From contig CM067082.1 of assembly GCA_034008185.1 (NCBI GenBank), positions 56,317,586-56,381,585 of the forward strand: 64,000 nt of DNA. The letters are read 5' to 3'. Positions within the stretch are counted from its first letter, which is position 1. Each line of letters starts with the position of its first letter. The notes under the pieces were generated by a model. It was not told where the DNA came from. It ran no database searches and saw only the letters and a list, made by a program, of their open reading frames with translations. Positions 40,401-53,400 of this stretch are shown here, in pieces. The translations under genes were made by a program, and so were the position numbers. This DNA is from Gorsachius magnificus. Its lineage: Eukaryota; Chordata; Aves; Pelecaniformes; Ardeidae.

Positions 40401-43191
40401 GTTAAAGGACTAAACAGTATTAAATAAAAAGAAGAATGTTGATCCAGAATTTCTAATACTAAAAGACTCAAGGGATGCTTGTGAAAGGTGACAAATTCGG
40501 TTCATTTACCCAAGTGGATTTTGGAACACATTGACACTAGGAAAGAAGCAACATTCTGTCAGGGAATGAATGCTGAATGGATCTAAAGGAGGACTGAGAG
40601 AATGCCAATATATGGGGTTTTTTCATAATAATTAATTATAGGAGGTTTTAAAAGGCATGTCAAAGATCATGTTTCCAGTTTAAGACAATCTCTATTATGA
40701 GTCAGGCTGAGTCCATCATGATGGGAAGCTTTATTCTATTTTTAACTCAGTGTGGCAATACATGCACTTTTATTAGACAATTTGAGATGATCCCTCAATT
40801 GGATAATCAATAGATGATGCAATATGGGAGTTTCAGAGTCCCAATGTTAGGCTCTTTATCTCTTCTCATGTAGGCTTTTTTTTGAGAATTTGCAATACTG
40901 GTGTCCATGACTCCCAAGAAGGTAGTGCTTTGTGTCACTGAAGGCATTTCACAAAAATTGTGCTCCACGATATGCAGAAAATTCTGTGCTCTGAATATGA
41001 TTTTGGTATTATCTCCTCTGCATAGTGTAAGTCTAGCTAGTTCCACTGAAGTGAGGACCCTGTGCTGTCAAAGAGAGACATGACACTGAGATAAAACACA
41101 CTGGATAGTTGAGACAGTTCTATCTGAAAATGTAGCAAGGCTGCCTTCACTTACTTTTAATATTTAGCATTCATGATCCTATGAAGCCTTAACAAAAGGA
41201 ATGAAACCGTCAGGCAAACTTTGATTTTAAGAAGGCACTACCGATGAGTATTACAATCAGGTGAGGTAGCCTGAAGGAGATAGTGAAGAATAGATTTTGG
41301 GAAGAACCATGCTTAGAAATTACATCTGAAAAGATATTGCTTGTTGTTGACTTTGCATTATTCCTTGCTTGGGTTTTAGATTTAAAAGAGGACTGTGAAG
41401 TCCTTATCATGTTTTACCATTTGCCTCAGACTGGATTCACTGCTTCCTGTTTGCCAAGTTCCACTCAACAGCTGCCTTTTGCATGAAGATGCTCTAGATG
41501 TCTTCTAAATATCTGCTACACTTTTGAGTGCCATGCAGATTACAGCAATACAGAGTTTAAGAAATTATTTATATATGACACACGGAAAATAACAATAGAA
41601 CTCTTTTAACAGAATTTTATGCATCTGCATTGAAGAAAATACAGAGCCAGATTCTGTTACCTTTACTCATATAACGTAAGAATTTTACTAATTTGGAATT
41701 GTATTGTGTATTAGCAATACAGTGTATTGCTATCAAACTAGTATTCTAGTGGGACTGGGCACAGAGACAGGCAGCAGATCATCTTCTCTGACTTAGTACT
41801 CACACAAAGTACCATGGCCAGAATTTTCTGGTTTCCTGCAGTTAGCTCTAGATACATTTTGATTAAAGGTTATCACCTTTTCTGGCAGCAATACAAATTG
41901 CCAGGTTTTCCTGGCTTTCTTCCTTGTAGAGAGTTTTGAAGATATAGGCCACAAGTGTAACTGTGGGCACTCAGAAGTACTCACAATCTTAGAGAATGCT
42001 GAGAAGAAACATTGGAAATGTTTTCATTGTACTTCTCAGAAAATATCTCTGCATGTAAATTGATCACTAATTTGCTTTCTTTACAAAAAAAGGAAGTGAA
42101 GAAACAAGTAAAATATAATTGGTGCTTTTAAAATCCTCTGTGAAACCCAGACAGTGAGATAAGAATGCGGTCTTAAAATATTACACTTCACTTAGGCTTT
42201 ATTCTTCCTTCTCCCTTCCCAAAAAAGCTATAGCAGGAAAATGATCCATAAATCCCTGTGTCCACTTTATGGCATGGTGCCTCAAATGATGAATGCTGTC
42301 ATGTTTTGATTAAAAAAAAAAATGGAATTCCATAAAAAAAAAAAAAATCAGTTTAGTTGTTCCCCTGTTGCATCCTTAACATTTTTCATCCTGAACTCAT
42401 TTAGTAGAGGAAATGGATATTTCATCAGACATGGATTTGACGTTCCATCACATTATACGGTAAACAGTACAAACGATGTTATTTTTTTTAAATGGAGAAG
42501 CTGGAAGAGCTAAGACAGTAGCTGCTGTAAGGCACTGGTTATCTCATTTAAACAGATATTAAATGTGGGTGCCAGTGGTGTGATCATCAGCTGCTTCCCA
42601 CTTCGTGAATAAATTGCTTAGAAGGAGTCTTTTTGCCTACCAGATGTGACCTAGATTTAGATTTCCAAAGGCAAAAAAAAAGAAGTCTATTGTGTAAAAA
42701 ACAATTGCGGGTAAAATGCATGGTAAATGAGCTTATCTCACTTTTCCAGGTGTTTAAGCTAATATGTTATGGAATTACAGCTGCATTTATGAAAAATAAT
42801 TGAGGAATGTTCCAGCAAATCAAATTTGGATAAAGGCTTAGGATAGTTACTGTGTTGTTAGCAAGTTTCTAAATGGCAGAAAGAAAAGGGAGCCAGCAAA
42901 GATAATAAAAATATAGAAATTCTTGAATCTGTGAAAAGGCTCTTATAAAAGGGTCAGGGCTGGCAGTGGTATCCCACCTGTGTCGTGGTTTTGCAAAATG
43001 TCATGGAACAATATGAAGAATTATATTACTGTTAATGCTTATGAAAGCCGGATTTTTTCTTAAAAGATCAGGCATTAGTATGTTGGCCCTGGGTAAGACT
43101 AATGACATTGGTACATTAAATGTATAAACATCAAAAGAATAACATCCTTATCCTTTTCCTCTATTCTCTTTTCCTTTTATTGATTCCATAG

Positions 43192-43324
43192 GGGCTGCCA
43201 CTCGAAAACCAGACCCAGAGCCTGAGAAGCAGACCGACCATACTGTTAAAATTGCTGGAGTCATTGCAGGCATCTTGCTGTTCGTGATTATATTTCTGGG
43301 GGTTGTGCTGGTAATGAAGAAAAG
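43192..43324 (+). CDS. PTPRM: PTPRM exon: extracellular stalk, transmembrane helix, stop-transfer
   Basis: A 133-nt exon. Joined to the preceding split codon it encodes GAATRKPDPEPEKQTDHTVK, then a single hydrophobic helix (IAGVIAGILLFVIIFLGVV and following LV), then MKKR with the last codon split (AG/next exon). The transmembrane and following basic residues match mammalian PTPRM essentially exactly; the stalk differs slightly (TRKPDPEPEK where human has TPKPVPEPEK). The helix anchors the receptor in the plasma membrane, and the lysines and arginine hold the cytoplasmic side. The acceptor is ttgattccatag, the donor AAAG/gtgagc. The next canonical exon (juxtamembrane KLAKKRKE..) was searched for and not seen in the remaining 20.7 kb. 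Confidence 0.96.
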
Positions 43325-43862
43325 GTGAGCAATTAGTAGATGTTTTCTATGTACATATTTGTATCACAGCATCTCCTACAGCAGTTCTCAGTTTGATGTT
43401 GGCAAAAGTATCCAGCCACCTTCATACCCTTTGCCACAGAATTTAGGTACTAAAGTACTGCTCCCTTCCACTCCCAAAGCTTTGTTGGGCTTTTATGAAA
43501 CAACAGTATCCATTTCATCCCACAGCATTTTCTATGAATTAATGTTTGTGGCTTTGTTATAGAAGAAAAACAACTCGAGATTAACAATTCTAGCACTTTA
43601 TGCATTAGTACTGCATGATGGACTCTAATAATAGAACAGCATCTCTATCCTGAAAGTGGGAGTCTCCACTCTGTTCAACAGATCAGCTGAAAGTTAAATG
43701 TATTTTCATTTTCGTATGTAAAAGAAATCCTCAGTCAAACAGGAAATAGAGCTAAGGTAATTTGTGCTAAGAATGGGGACTGTGTTTTTCTGCATAAACT
43801 TCATTCACTGAAAACAAATGAAAATGTTACAATGGTGCTGAATGTTTCCAAATGCTGGTTCA

Positions 43863-43876
43863 ACACACACACACAT
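43863..43876 (+). repeat. (AC)7 microsatellite
   Basis: Short AC run 540 bp downstream of the transmembrane exon. Confidence 0.75.
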
Positions 43877-44348
43877 TGAGATTGTTTTGCTTTGAATATA
43901 ATTTAAAAACTGCTACAACATTGGAAGTGTAAGTTTTTTAAACCTGGTTGCCTTTCTCAACACCGTAAAGGGAAAAAGAAAAAAGGGAAAAATATCTCAT
44001 AACTAGGGACATGGCATGGGTAAGAAAAAAACCCGTGTGATGATAGAAACTAAGTCTAGACTGGGAGAAATTCATTAGCAAATAGAATTAAGGTTTTCAG
44101 TTGTATCCTGAGCGATGTGAGATTTGCAGCTGTGGAGGTGGGGTTCAGAACGTGTGAGAGCGGTGTAAAGGGGCCGAGTCATGAATTCTCCTTTCACGTC
44201 TGCCACAGTCTTCTCACTGTCCCATACCCTCTCACCTTCTTGCCATTCACCCTGGATTATCCCGTTTTCTTCCTTTGAGAGCAATCTTGGCCTGATTTTG
44301 CTCACCCTAACACTATGTGATTTAATTGTATGATAACTACTTTGGCAG

Positions 44349-44436
44349 GCCTGAGATAGTCCAAACCCCTGAGCTGCCTGAAATTCTTCCAGAATTTGAA
44401 CAGTGGAGGCGCGTAGCTAAGGAGGCAGCTGCCTGA
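44349..44436 (+). CDS. Candidate alternative last coding exon of PTPRM (short cytoplasmic tail)
   Basis: Unproven. A splice acceptor (actactttggcag) 1.0 kb after the transmembrane exon is in the correct phase: the AG left over from MKKR joins G to give arginine, then the frame reads PEIVQTPELPEILPEFEQW and RRVAKEAAA before TGA at 44434-44436. The peptide is acidic and proline-rich, then basic. An AATAAA lies at 44678-44683, about 240 nt beyond the stop, as expected for a terminal exon. If used, it would give a membrane-anchored receptor without the tyrosine phosphatase domains. The pyrimidine tract is weak and the open stretch is short, so chance is a real possibility. A strong donor-like site (gaaag/gtgagc, about 44531) also lies downstream, so a stop-containing internal exon is another reading. 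Confidence 0.35.
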
Positions 44437-44677
44437 CAGGGCCTGAGGGCAGGCAACAGAAGTAGCTGCTTTTCACTCTCCTTGAAGACAGAAGCAGGGC
44501 TGTGAGTTAGAAGGGCTCTAAGAAGAGAAAGGTGAGCTGTTGGCCAGAGCTGAGGGCTAGGTCATGACAAGAGGTAGGTAAAGCAGTCAAAAGCTGCCAT
44601 ACAGAAGGGATTGAGACTTAAGCTCCAGGGTAAGTCTGGCTAGGGCAATGACATTGACCCAGTAACCAAATCTTCTC

Positions 44678-44683
44678 AATAAA
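44678..44683 (+). promoter_or_regulatory. Canonical polyadenylation signal hexamer after the candidate last exon
   Basis: An AATAAA hexamer placed 242 nt after the candidate stop at 44436, followed by a short GT-containing stretch (about 44684-44694). The hexamer is common by chance in AT-rich introns, so it matters only together with the in-phase exon upstream. Confidence 0.25.
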
Positions 44684-47107
44684 GTACAGTGTAGCAGAGT
44701 TAAAATCTGTTCTGAATTTGCAGTACTTTTTTCTTCCCACTTCCGATTTCTTGCATCATTCATACCTTCAATTTTAACAGTTGAACTCCCAAACTCCTCC
44801 CTTGGGCCAGACACAGCACTTGGCATGCAGGGAGGAAGGCTTCTTGCATTGTCTGGCCAATCCTTCTTCACACAATTCCTGACCGGCATTCATCACTCTC
44901 TCTCTTCCAGTTCTGAGCCTCTCCTTAAGCATTGTGCAGAGGGTAGAATATGTTCACCCAAGGGAGACAAGTTCTTCTTAATCTTGAAGGGAGAGCATTG
45001 CAGAATGATCCAAATAGTTTTGAAGTAAATAAGGTGTCGGGGTCTCTGGCTAAACGGATGCTATACCAGCTCTTCCTTCTTTCTCTAGGGAAAAGCTCTT
45101 TGATAATCTAATTGTTAGAGGCAGGAAGGTTCGAATCCTAAGTGTTTGCATGTTAATGCAGAAGGATACTTGATTCCTTCTGTATACCACAGCACAGTAA
45201 TTATTATTCATAGTAATTCTGTTGTTAGAAGAAAAGTGCATTATGTGAGCTTCTTTGGGGTTTGGAATAAATCTGCTTGTGACAGAGCTGAAACTATTGA
45301 AAGTACAAGTCCAGGAACTCTGTTACCAAATACATACAATTTCATTGTGTAGTACACAAAGAATTATACCAATAACTTAAGCATATCCCATAATGATGCT
45401 CCAGCCTTGAACAAAACAAACTGTGAAATTATTTGAAGTGAATATTAAGAAGTAAGAATAGGTCATCTGTGTAACAGGATGTGACTAGGCTTTAATGAGA
45501 GTTTCAGGAGGTAGGTATATTGTGTCCCAGACCTCTAAAGCAGATGCTGTGGCATAGAAGGTCTTGAATACAATTACACTCATGACTTAAGCAAAAAATG
45601 AACCGATTATTCAATAGATTGTTATTGGTGCATTAATTCACTATGCTTCTGAGAGCCCCTATGGTTTCACCTTGGTTCAGTTACTGTGTATACATTATGC
45701 ATTTGAAGAAAATGTATAAATCATTCTGCAAGCTTAGTATAACAGTAATGTTTTTGCAGTTTTATGATACTTCAGGTGCTACTTTGTGAAACAATCTTAT
45801 CAAGCTAGCGTGTCATTTGACTACTGCACTTGAGCATTTTATTTCATTTACTTTATCAGGAGTTTTACCAGAGTAAAGATCTGAGTGAAAAATAAAATAG
45901 TACCTTGCAATTCAGTGGCACCTTTCCTCTGAGAACCACTTTCCTTTCTGCACTATTATGTGTAGACTCTCTGGGCTACAATGCTAGGTTTCACCACGCT
46001 GAGTCTACGTGCTCTGCATCTTGTCTTGCTTGGGGTTGGCTACAGCAATATCCCATTCACTCTCCACTATCCCAAAGCATATCCCAAGGCATGTGCTGTC
46101 TGTTATTTTCTTTCACAGAAATGGGTCCTTGTAGACTTGATCTCCAGATCTCACCAGTAGATTAAATTTACTCTGTCTCTGAGGCTTCACAGTGCTTAAT
46201 TAACTTAATTTCAAACCATTTCTTTCCATTGTCAAGAGATTTGGGAAGCGGTTTTACTGTACATGATAATCATGACTTTGTCCAACATATTCCTTTAATA
46301 GCCACCTCATTTCATCCAGCAACCGTTCTTTGCTTGGTTGGTGCCACGCACCACAGATTTTCACAGATCAGCCTCTCTGACTTTTAATTCAAGACAAGAC
46401 CAACATTCAAAGCAGAGTTTTCAGTGCAGCACAGACACGCTTTAGATAGGGTCACTGTCAAAGCAGTAGGTAGAGAAGTTCTGCAAATACCAATAGTCAT
46501 TAGGCATCATTATTAATTTCACTACATAGCTCTCTTCTGAAGTAGTTACATATCAAATGGGTCACAGAGAGATTAGGTGGCCTAACTATTCAGTGTGTGG
46601 TATGGAGTCACTAGTGAGTAGGGACATCATGGACACTAAAACATTTTTCTGTGTGGACACTCAGTCTTTGACTAAAGTAAACCAGATTTGCATGCTTGTC
46701 ACCTGGGTCAGGGAAAAACTGTTTGTGATTTCCTGGTTTTCTCCCCACTCAGTTGTTCAGAGTTCTTTATCTGTTCTGTTCTATCTTTATCCATTCAAGT
46801 ACATTCCTGCATAAAGATGTCATGTAATGTAGACTAGGAACCTGCAAGCTATTCCTAATACCAATACAGTCATATCAATGGGATGATTCTTGTGTGAAGT
46901 CAGAATAATGCCAATAGGCTTTGCTCTCCTCCTCTGTGCTCTGAATCTCTCATGCAAGAGTTAACACAAAGTCAATGCAAACCAATACACGTGTTTCCAC
47001 AGTATTGCTCCACAGTAAAGTGGGTTTTGAATCTGATCCTGAATATTAAATCTCAGGCAAGGCCCTTGATCTCCACCAGTCTTTGATATACCTGCATAGG
47101 ACTTTAT

Positions 47108-47136
47108 AAAAAATAAAAAAATAAAAAATAAAAAAT
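47108..47136 (+). repeat. (AAAAAAT)n short repeat
   Basis: Runs of five to six A separated by single T, four to five units. Confidence 0.85.
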
Positions 47137-50100
47137 GCAGCAAGTAAGTTCACCTTTTGGTCAACTTAAAGTAGAGCAGTGAAAATGAGAGAACCGTTCT
47201 CACAACCTTTGGAAAAGCAATAGCAATTAAATCAAGACTTGGAAAAATCAGAACCTTACTTCTTTATTCTTCTCCCTTTTTCTTTTTTTTTTTTTCTTTT
47301 TATATTCTATTTCAGCTAAGTTTAAAAAATATGCAGAAGTTGAGAAATTAGATTTATTGGTCCAAGTTTTGCTTAAAACTATATATGTCTTTGGGGCAGC
47401 TGTTTCTTTTGGGGCTACCATCTTGCTGCTGCAGTGGGAGTGCAGTAACAAAGCAGTTATTAAAATTTAATTACGTTGGCTTCTGCTTCACTTGTAGAAT
47501 GGAGTTTTTCTGATCATTGCATTTCTCTATAAAAACGTTATTTTCTTTTGTCTCTCTTTAGTTTCCGTTCTCAGCTGTCTCTATGCCTGAGCCTTCCAGT
47601 AGTTTCTAACATATGTAATTGTGGCATCTGTTTAACTCGGAGACCCTGGTTCTTGGCAGTAGATAAGGAAGGCTGTTGGGTTCAGTGGAGCTGGGCTGGG
47701 AATGCATTGGTCCTATTCCCCGATAACAAATCAGGCTGTTCAGTTGTACACCTTTGCCAACAAATTCAAGCACTTAGGATAGAAGTTGGAGGTAATAGGG
47801 CTGAAGGAAAACTCCAGTCTTCTCCCAGTGCTACCCCTGAACCTTTTTTTTCCCTCTAGGCCAGCTACGAAAGAGAGACAATAAAAGAAATCACTGTGGT
47901 AATTACACAGTTCCAGAAGTTTTCCCTTCTAGTGGGACAATCCTGCTGTGGCCAGCTGCGTTGGTTTTGAAAGATTTTGTAGCGGGGCCTTATTCTACAA
48001 GTGCTATTTATGAAATTTATTTAAGTCTTCAGTCCTGAAGGACATAAAGTGCTTTATATTATCACTCTACACAGAAACAGTTTATTGACATGAAATAACC
48101 TCTCTAGTGGGAAGTGACTGAAGAGCCACACACAGGAGAAAATTTGGCCAAGGTTGGCCAAAATCTTTGCTTCGCTCTCTTTAACAGAAAAAGAATTTTC
48201 ATACATAGAGAGCGAGTAGGTTTGTATACATTTTGTAGGAAGTAAAATGGAACTTCTTTGTATTTCTTAAAAAAGCTAAGTCTTTTCAGTTATGAATGGT
48301 GCTTTTGCATGTTGCTTGAGGACTTGCAAGTCTAAAGCTTTCTGTTTCTGTAGGGTTTTAATTTATTTTTTTTACCTTTTTTTTCAGCATCTGGTATTTT
48401 TGAGAGTCAAAAACCACATGGCTCTTTTTCAAGGACTTTAATATGGAAAATCTCACACCTCTAACAACATAAAAATAACTGAAGCTTGCGACTTTTCTCA
48501 TCTTATACAAATTTTTCATGGGACGTTTACACCAATTAAAGCTCCTGGATTTTCAGCATTTTTTTCATAAGGAATAATTTGTCTTTATAACATATTTGGC
48601 AGAATTCTGCATTTAAGTACCAGCAGTGCTTCACTGATTAATTGTATTTATTGTTGTTTCTCAAATTCTTATACATCTTTTAGAAGTATGAGAACATTTG
48701 TACTAATTACATTAAATCTCTGTCATGGCAACATATGGCAAGAAACAGGGTTGGCAGTGTCATGAGATTCTAAATGAAAGTGAGAGATTGAGTAATTCTG
48801 AAAAGGGCAGGGGGAGATGGCTGAACCAGGAAACAACCCCTTGCTAATAGATCAGGTAAGTTGATTTGCTTTGATAGAACCTGATCCTGTGCTCCTTTCT
48901 GAAGGCAACAGGGTATGTGCTAGTGGAAGAAGCATGTAACTATTTTGCAGCTTTCCCCTTACTCTATTCTTAGGTATGTTTTAAAACTAAACTTAACAGG
49001 TGTGCATTTTTGCAGATGCACCACATGATTAACTATTCAGTATCTAGCCTCTTCTGTTTGAACAATACTGTTTGCATCAGAAAAATGGGAATAAAAACTG
49101 GGAAATATTTCTAACGGCATCTTCACACAAAGAAGATGAGAGAGAAAATTTGATGAAAGCCTAGTTTTCAAAGGGATGCCTGAAGCATGTAGCTAGAGGC
49201 AAGTTAACGTTAGTTACAGTCCTTTGCAAGGCCTGTTTACATGTTTCCTCTGTAGTCAAAGGGTTGTATGCATGTGCTGTAAAAATTACAAATGCCTACA
49301 TGGTTCCTTTCAGTCTTTTATCTTACCAACACGTGAATGCTACTTGACATTATGCTCAGAGATATTTTAAGATCTCCAGCCTCTTTTTAATTGCAGGCAG
49401 TATATGGAATTAATTTAGGTTGGAACTTGCCCCTTTTGGAGAGTTGCACTCCTGCTTGTAGTGGGCTCATAACTGAGGGAGGGAGAGATGTAAAGCAGAA
49501 GAGTGTAGCTGGAGGGGTTCTATACTTTGTGCTCATGCAGCGCATGTCTAGCTGGAGGATCTGGCTGTGCAAGAGGTGACGCGGGAAAGGCTGACTGGGT
49601 CCATGTTTCTCAAGATGGTGGTGCTAGGTCTCCAACTTGTTGTTTGTGACATTCATGTGGGCAGAAGTAACAGGGATACAGGATCAGTTCTTATTTTTTC
49701 CTCTGCCACATGGGGAAATACCACCAAAATAATTCTAGCCAGCAAGGATATCCTTTTTATTTGCGTGGCAAGAAGTAGTTTTTTCTTCAGAAATGGTTAT
49801 TAAAAAAGCTGTGGCCATTGATTTTTCCCCTCTGGATACAACTTCTAGTCTTGTCCATGGCAGAACTGATTTCTTCAAGTAAAGGAAGGGATATCCGAAG
49901 ATTCTACAGTACTATGACAGGAAGAGAAGCTACTTAATACATGTTGTGAAATTCTAAATTGTTAAACATATAACGCCATGTTAGAAGTTCCATATCCTTA
50001 TTCCTAATGCAGTTGAGGTGTAATCGGAGGTATTTTATCACTTTGGGAGTGTTGGTGTATATAGTATATGCAGAGATAAATATACATTACATACTTAACA

Positions 50101-50377
50101 TTACTTAGATAGTAGGAGTACTTTAAGGCGGTTTGATTTAATAGTTGGAGTTGCATTATATATTGTATTGCTTAAAGTTTTATGGAGATTGGATATGTCA
50201 TCTGTCTGTTCCAGACACTTGCATGATATGCCCAGATATGCATTCTTGCTACCTTTCATTTGTGTCACCAGTTCTGGTCTCAGTTTCATCTTGATTTTTC
50301 ATACATTAATATTTGGCTTTTCTTTCCTTCCATTTCATCTTTTCCACCACTGCCTAATCCTTCCACCATCATGGCAG

Positions 50378-50407
50378 AAGAAGCTATCACTCCTACACTT
50401 ATTACCT
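50378..50407 (+). CDS. Candidate 30-nt PTPRM microexon (tyrosine-rich juxtamembrane insert)
   Basis: Unproven. A C/T-rich stretch (about 50325-50367) leads to atggcag, then 30 nt, then a perfect gtaagt donor. The length is a multiple of three and the phase fits the flanking junction: after MKKR's split codon it would read RSYHSYTYY and complete a leucine codon with the next exon if that begins with A or G. Four of ten residues are tyrosine, which would be notable next to the membrane in a phosphatase receptor. TGC occurs in the pyrimidine tract, as in many SRRM4-type neuronal microexons. The bases just before the AG (atcatgg) weaken the acceptor, and a 30-nt open stretch is easily met by chance. 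Confidence 0.25.
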
Positions 50408-53400
50408 GTAAGTAACTTCTTTGTCATCAGAGACACACTTTCTGCCACGTTGTTCCATGCATAAGTAGTGAATGCTAATGTTGAAAGTCCCTTTATAAAA
50501 ATAAACTTTGTAAAAGTTTTACCAAGATAAAAACAACGTGGTCAATAATGTAATGAAATACTTGGCTTTATAGCATTTTCTTATGCCTCGTACTGTGCGT
50601 TAGAGTCCTTTGGATACCATTATGTAACGGGTTTTCTTAATTGAAAAGTAGTAGGTATAAATATTACTACCATGTCTAGGAGAAATTTTCATGGCTAAGC
50701 AACTATTTTTAGAATTTATTTAGTGGTTTCTTTCTCATTTGTTCTGTTGAAAATATAGCATTGGTTAGACATGTACAAGCATTTCCATTTGTTGCTGTGT
50801 ACATATTACTACTTTTTCATGAGTAATGATCATGCATAAACATCATGAGTTACCATTACTGGAGTGAATTTCAAAGGAGAGAGCACTAAAAAATAAGGGC
50901 AAGATGAAGCATAACTTTAAGTAAGTAACAACTTTTCATTTTGATACAGTCCTTAGTAATACCATTATATGATTCTTTATTTATCGAAAGCCTTTGTTTC
51001 GTTCCCTGCTGTCAGCAGGTGATGAATGAGAAGGGTTCTTCCATGAATTTAGCAAATCCCTTTCTGAGGCTCCTCACCTGTTCTTGCTTTCCAAGTACAA
51101 GGACTACATGATAGGTTTTGGATTAGCAAAATATTAGGGGTCTTGCTTAGTCACAAAATGAGAAGCATTTAGGCTTGGTTAATCTTGTTGGCCAGCAGCA
51201 AAAATCAGCTGTCTGGTAGATATCTGTCTCCTTTAAAGCTCAGGTTTAAAAGTCATGGGAAAAAAGGAAATATTTTTATATAGTTACAGAAGTTGGGGTG
51301 TTACCTGCATGAGACAGACTGTAATACTAGTTTTCAGGTACATATGGTAGTAGCATGCTCTTGAAAGAAACACATTTCAGTAATTTTTTTATTTTAAAAA
51401 AATACTAAGTTCCTCATGTTCCTTTTTAGTTGCTCTTCAAAATTTTGAAATATTTTTTCAATTCATATTTTGAAAAGCATCAAACATTCATTTATAGAAT
51501 TTATGGAAAAATTAGTAAATGTTTTCTAACTAGAAAACTTGGTAAGCAGAACCATGCTTCAAATGAATTAAAGCAACTAAAATCTAAACCTCTTAGTTGA
51601 AATTCCCTAAGACTTCTGAATATATTGAAACTGCTCATTTACTTGGTAATTCAGATTTTGTATTACATTATTTGACACTGTACATATAGTGCAATTTTTT
51701 TTTACAACTGTTCTTTCAAGCACTGTATTAATGTGAAGGTCAGAAAAAATTATCTCTTCCATAGACAAAATTTGTTTCTGTTCCTGAAATGAAAAGACTG
51801 TATTTTCCATGAAACAGGCCTTCAAAAAAAAAAATCAGTTTGGGACCATTTACATGTTGTATTTAAAATGTCAAAAGAGAATAATACAGTAAGTCATATA
51901 GTATGTTGTTACCATAATAAGTAAATATATTTAAATTAATATTTTAATATGATTCATGTCTCAAGGCTAAGACAAAAAAAATTGAAACAAATGGAACATT
52001 AAATTAAACACTGTTTCATTATTCAAAGAAATTGGATTATATCTTTTTTTCTCTTTTTCCACTGACCATGGAAAATACGTGAACTGGAATATTTCTGTAA
52101 GTTTTACAAACAGGTTTTCTCCTCAGTTTTGCAATCATAGAGACTTAATAGTGAATGGAATAGGGCATCTCTCTTGATTATTTGGAATACTCTCACAGTG
52201 GCTTCAAGAAAAGATCTGTCTTTTTCTTAGTGTGACACAAATTCAGTAACTTTGTAATTTGGGTACATCAACTCTTCCAAATGAAATTGTGTGATGTTGA
52301 CCTCGTGTTCTTTTACTCCCTGACTGGCGAAAGAAGGGAAGTAAGAGCCCTGAAAAGAGCAGACAAGATTGGCCCCCAGTAGGAGGAAATATTTTGGACC
52401 AAATTCTCCACCTGTTTACGCACCATGCAATTTCGCTGAAATTGGTTGAAATCTTAGATGAATGCAGAATTCATTACAGTTTTATTTTTAGCTGAGAAAA
52501 GTGGTATGGATTATAAAATGTTGAATATTTTGAGAAACATAATTTGAAGTACTCTGGCTTTGCTAATTTACCACTTCTATACTGAGTATCATATTCAAAT
52601 TTACTGATTAGTCATTGTAAATGCAAGCTGTAACATTCAAGCGAGCATCTATGCACTGAAATAGTTACTATTGTCTTGTGTGCTGCTTTCCTTGTGTGCT
52701 GTGGGCTCCTTTTCCCTAGTAGGCTGCAATCTCTGCCACTTCTAGATCCATCCTAAATTAAAATTAAAAAAAAAAATTGGCAGATGCCTAGAGCTGCTGA
52801 TGAATCATCAGAGGTGGACCTACAGCTGTGCGTATTTGGCAGAGAATTATTTCTATTTTCTCTTGTGTTTACTAGTTAGCCAGTCAAGAGACGTTACAGA
52901 AAAGAAGTTGAGTACTGCCATTGAGAATTATACTTCTTTTTAATGGGCTTAAGTGCCTCTGCCAGCATCTTTCCTCCCACTCTTGCTTTCCTGAACTGGT
53001 GCATTTTTTACCTTTCACCTCTGTCAGGCAGCAGATTTTTTTTTTTTGTCTGGCCGTAGTTAGTCCTGTATGAGTTCTGTTGTTCCTAAGATTAGAGCAA
53101 ATTTAATAGTGCTCATTAACTCTGCAGCAGGTCTTTTGACTTTGCAGTCGATTCCAGGTGGGAAAAAAGAAGAATGGAGATGGTGTCATTAGTGACACTT
53201 GTAATGACTGGCGTTCTCAGCATGGCAGCCGGCACTGGCATGACTGCCTTCTCCTGACACAGTTTTTGATGGGCAAAACGGCTGCAAGGTTGGCCAGAGA
53301 AGGAAAAGTACATTAGTAGTCTATTGTGTAATTATGGTTGAATGAACTAGACAAGCCTGTTGTTCAGGTGACAACGAGTGCCACTGTGCTGACCAATGGC

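Larger units (their letters stand above)
20479..43191 (+). other. PTPRM: PTPRM intron, 22.7 kb, phase 1
   Basis: Large intron between the 37-nt exon and the transmembrane exon. The start is gtatgt, and the end is a good pyrimidine tract (about 43150-43185) plus ccatag. Most of it is AT-rich unique sequence. It contains a candidate in-phase cassette exon (25574-25648), a G16 homopolymer, TTTG and AAAC short repeats, an ancient sauropsid repeat fragment near 23.5 kb, a GT microsatellite at 34.7 kb and a decayed LINE near 40 kb. No other gene was recognised on either strand. Confidence 0.85.

Noticed and set aside
47864..47890. Strong acceptor (tttttttccctctag) followed by a sequence vaguely like the juxtamembrane KLAKKRKET exon
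   Set aside because: In the required phase it reads RPATKERQ and then stops at once. The resemblance is only to A/G-rich sequence.
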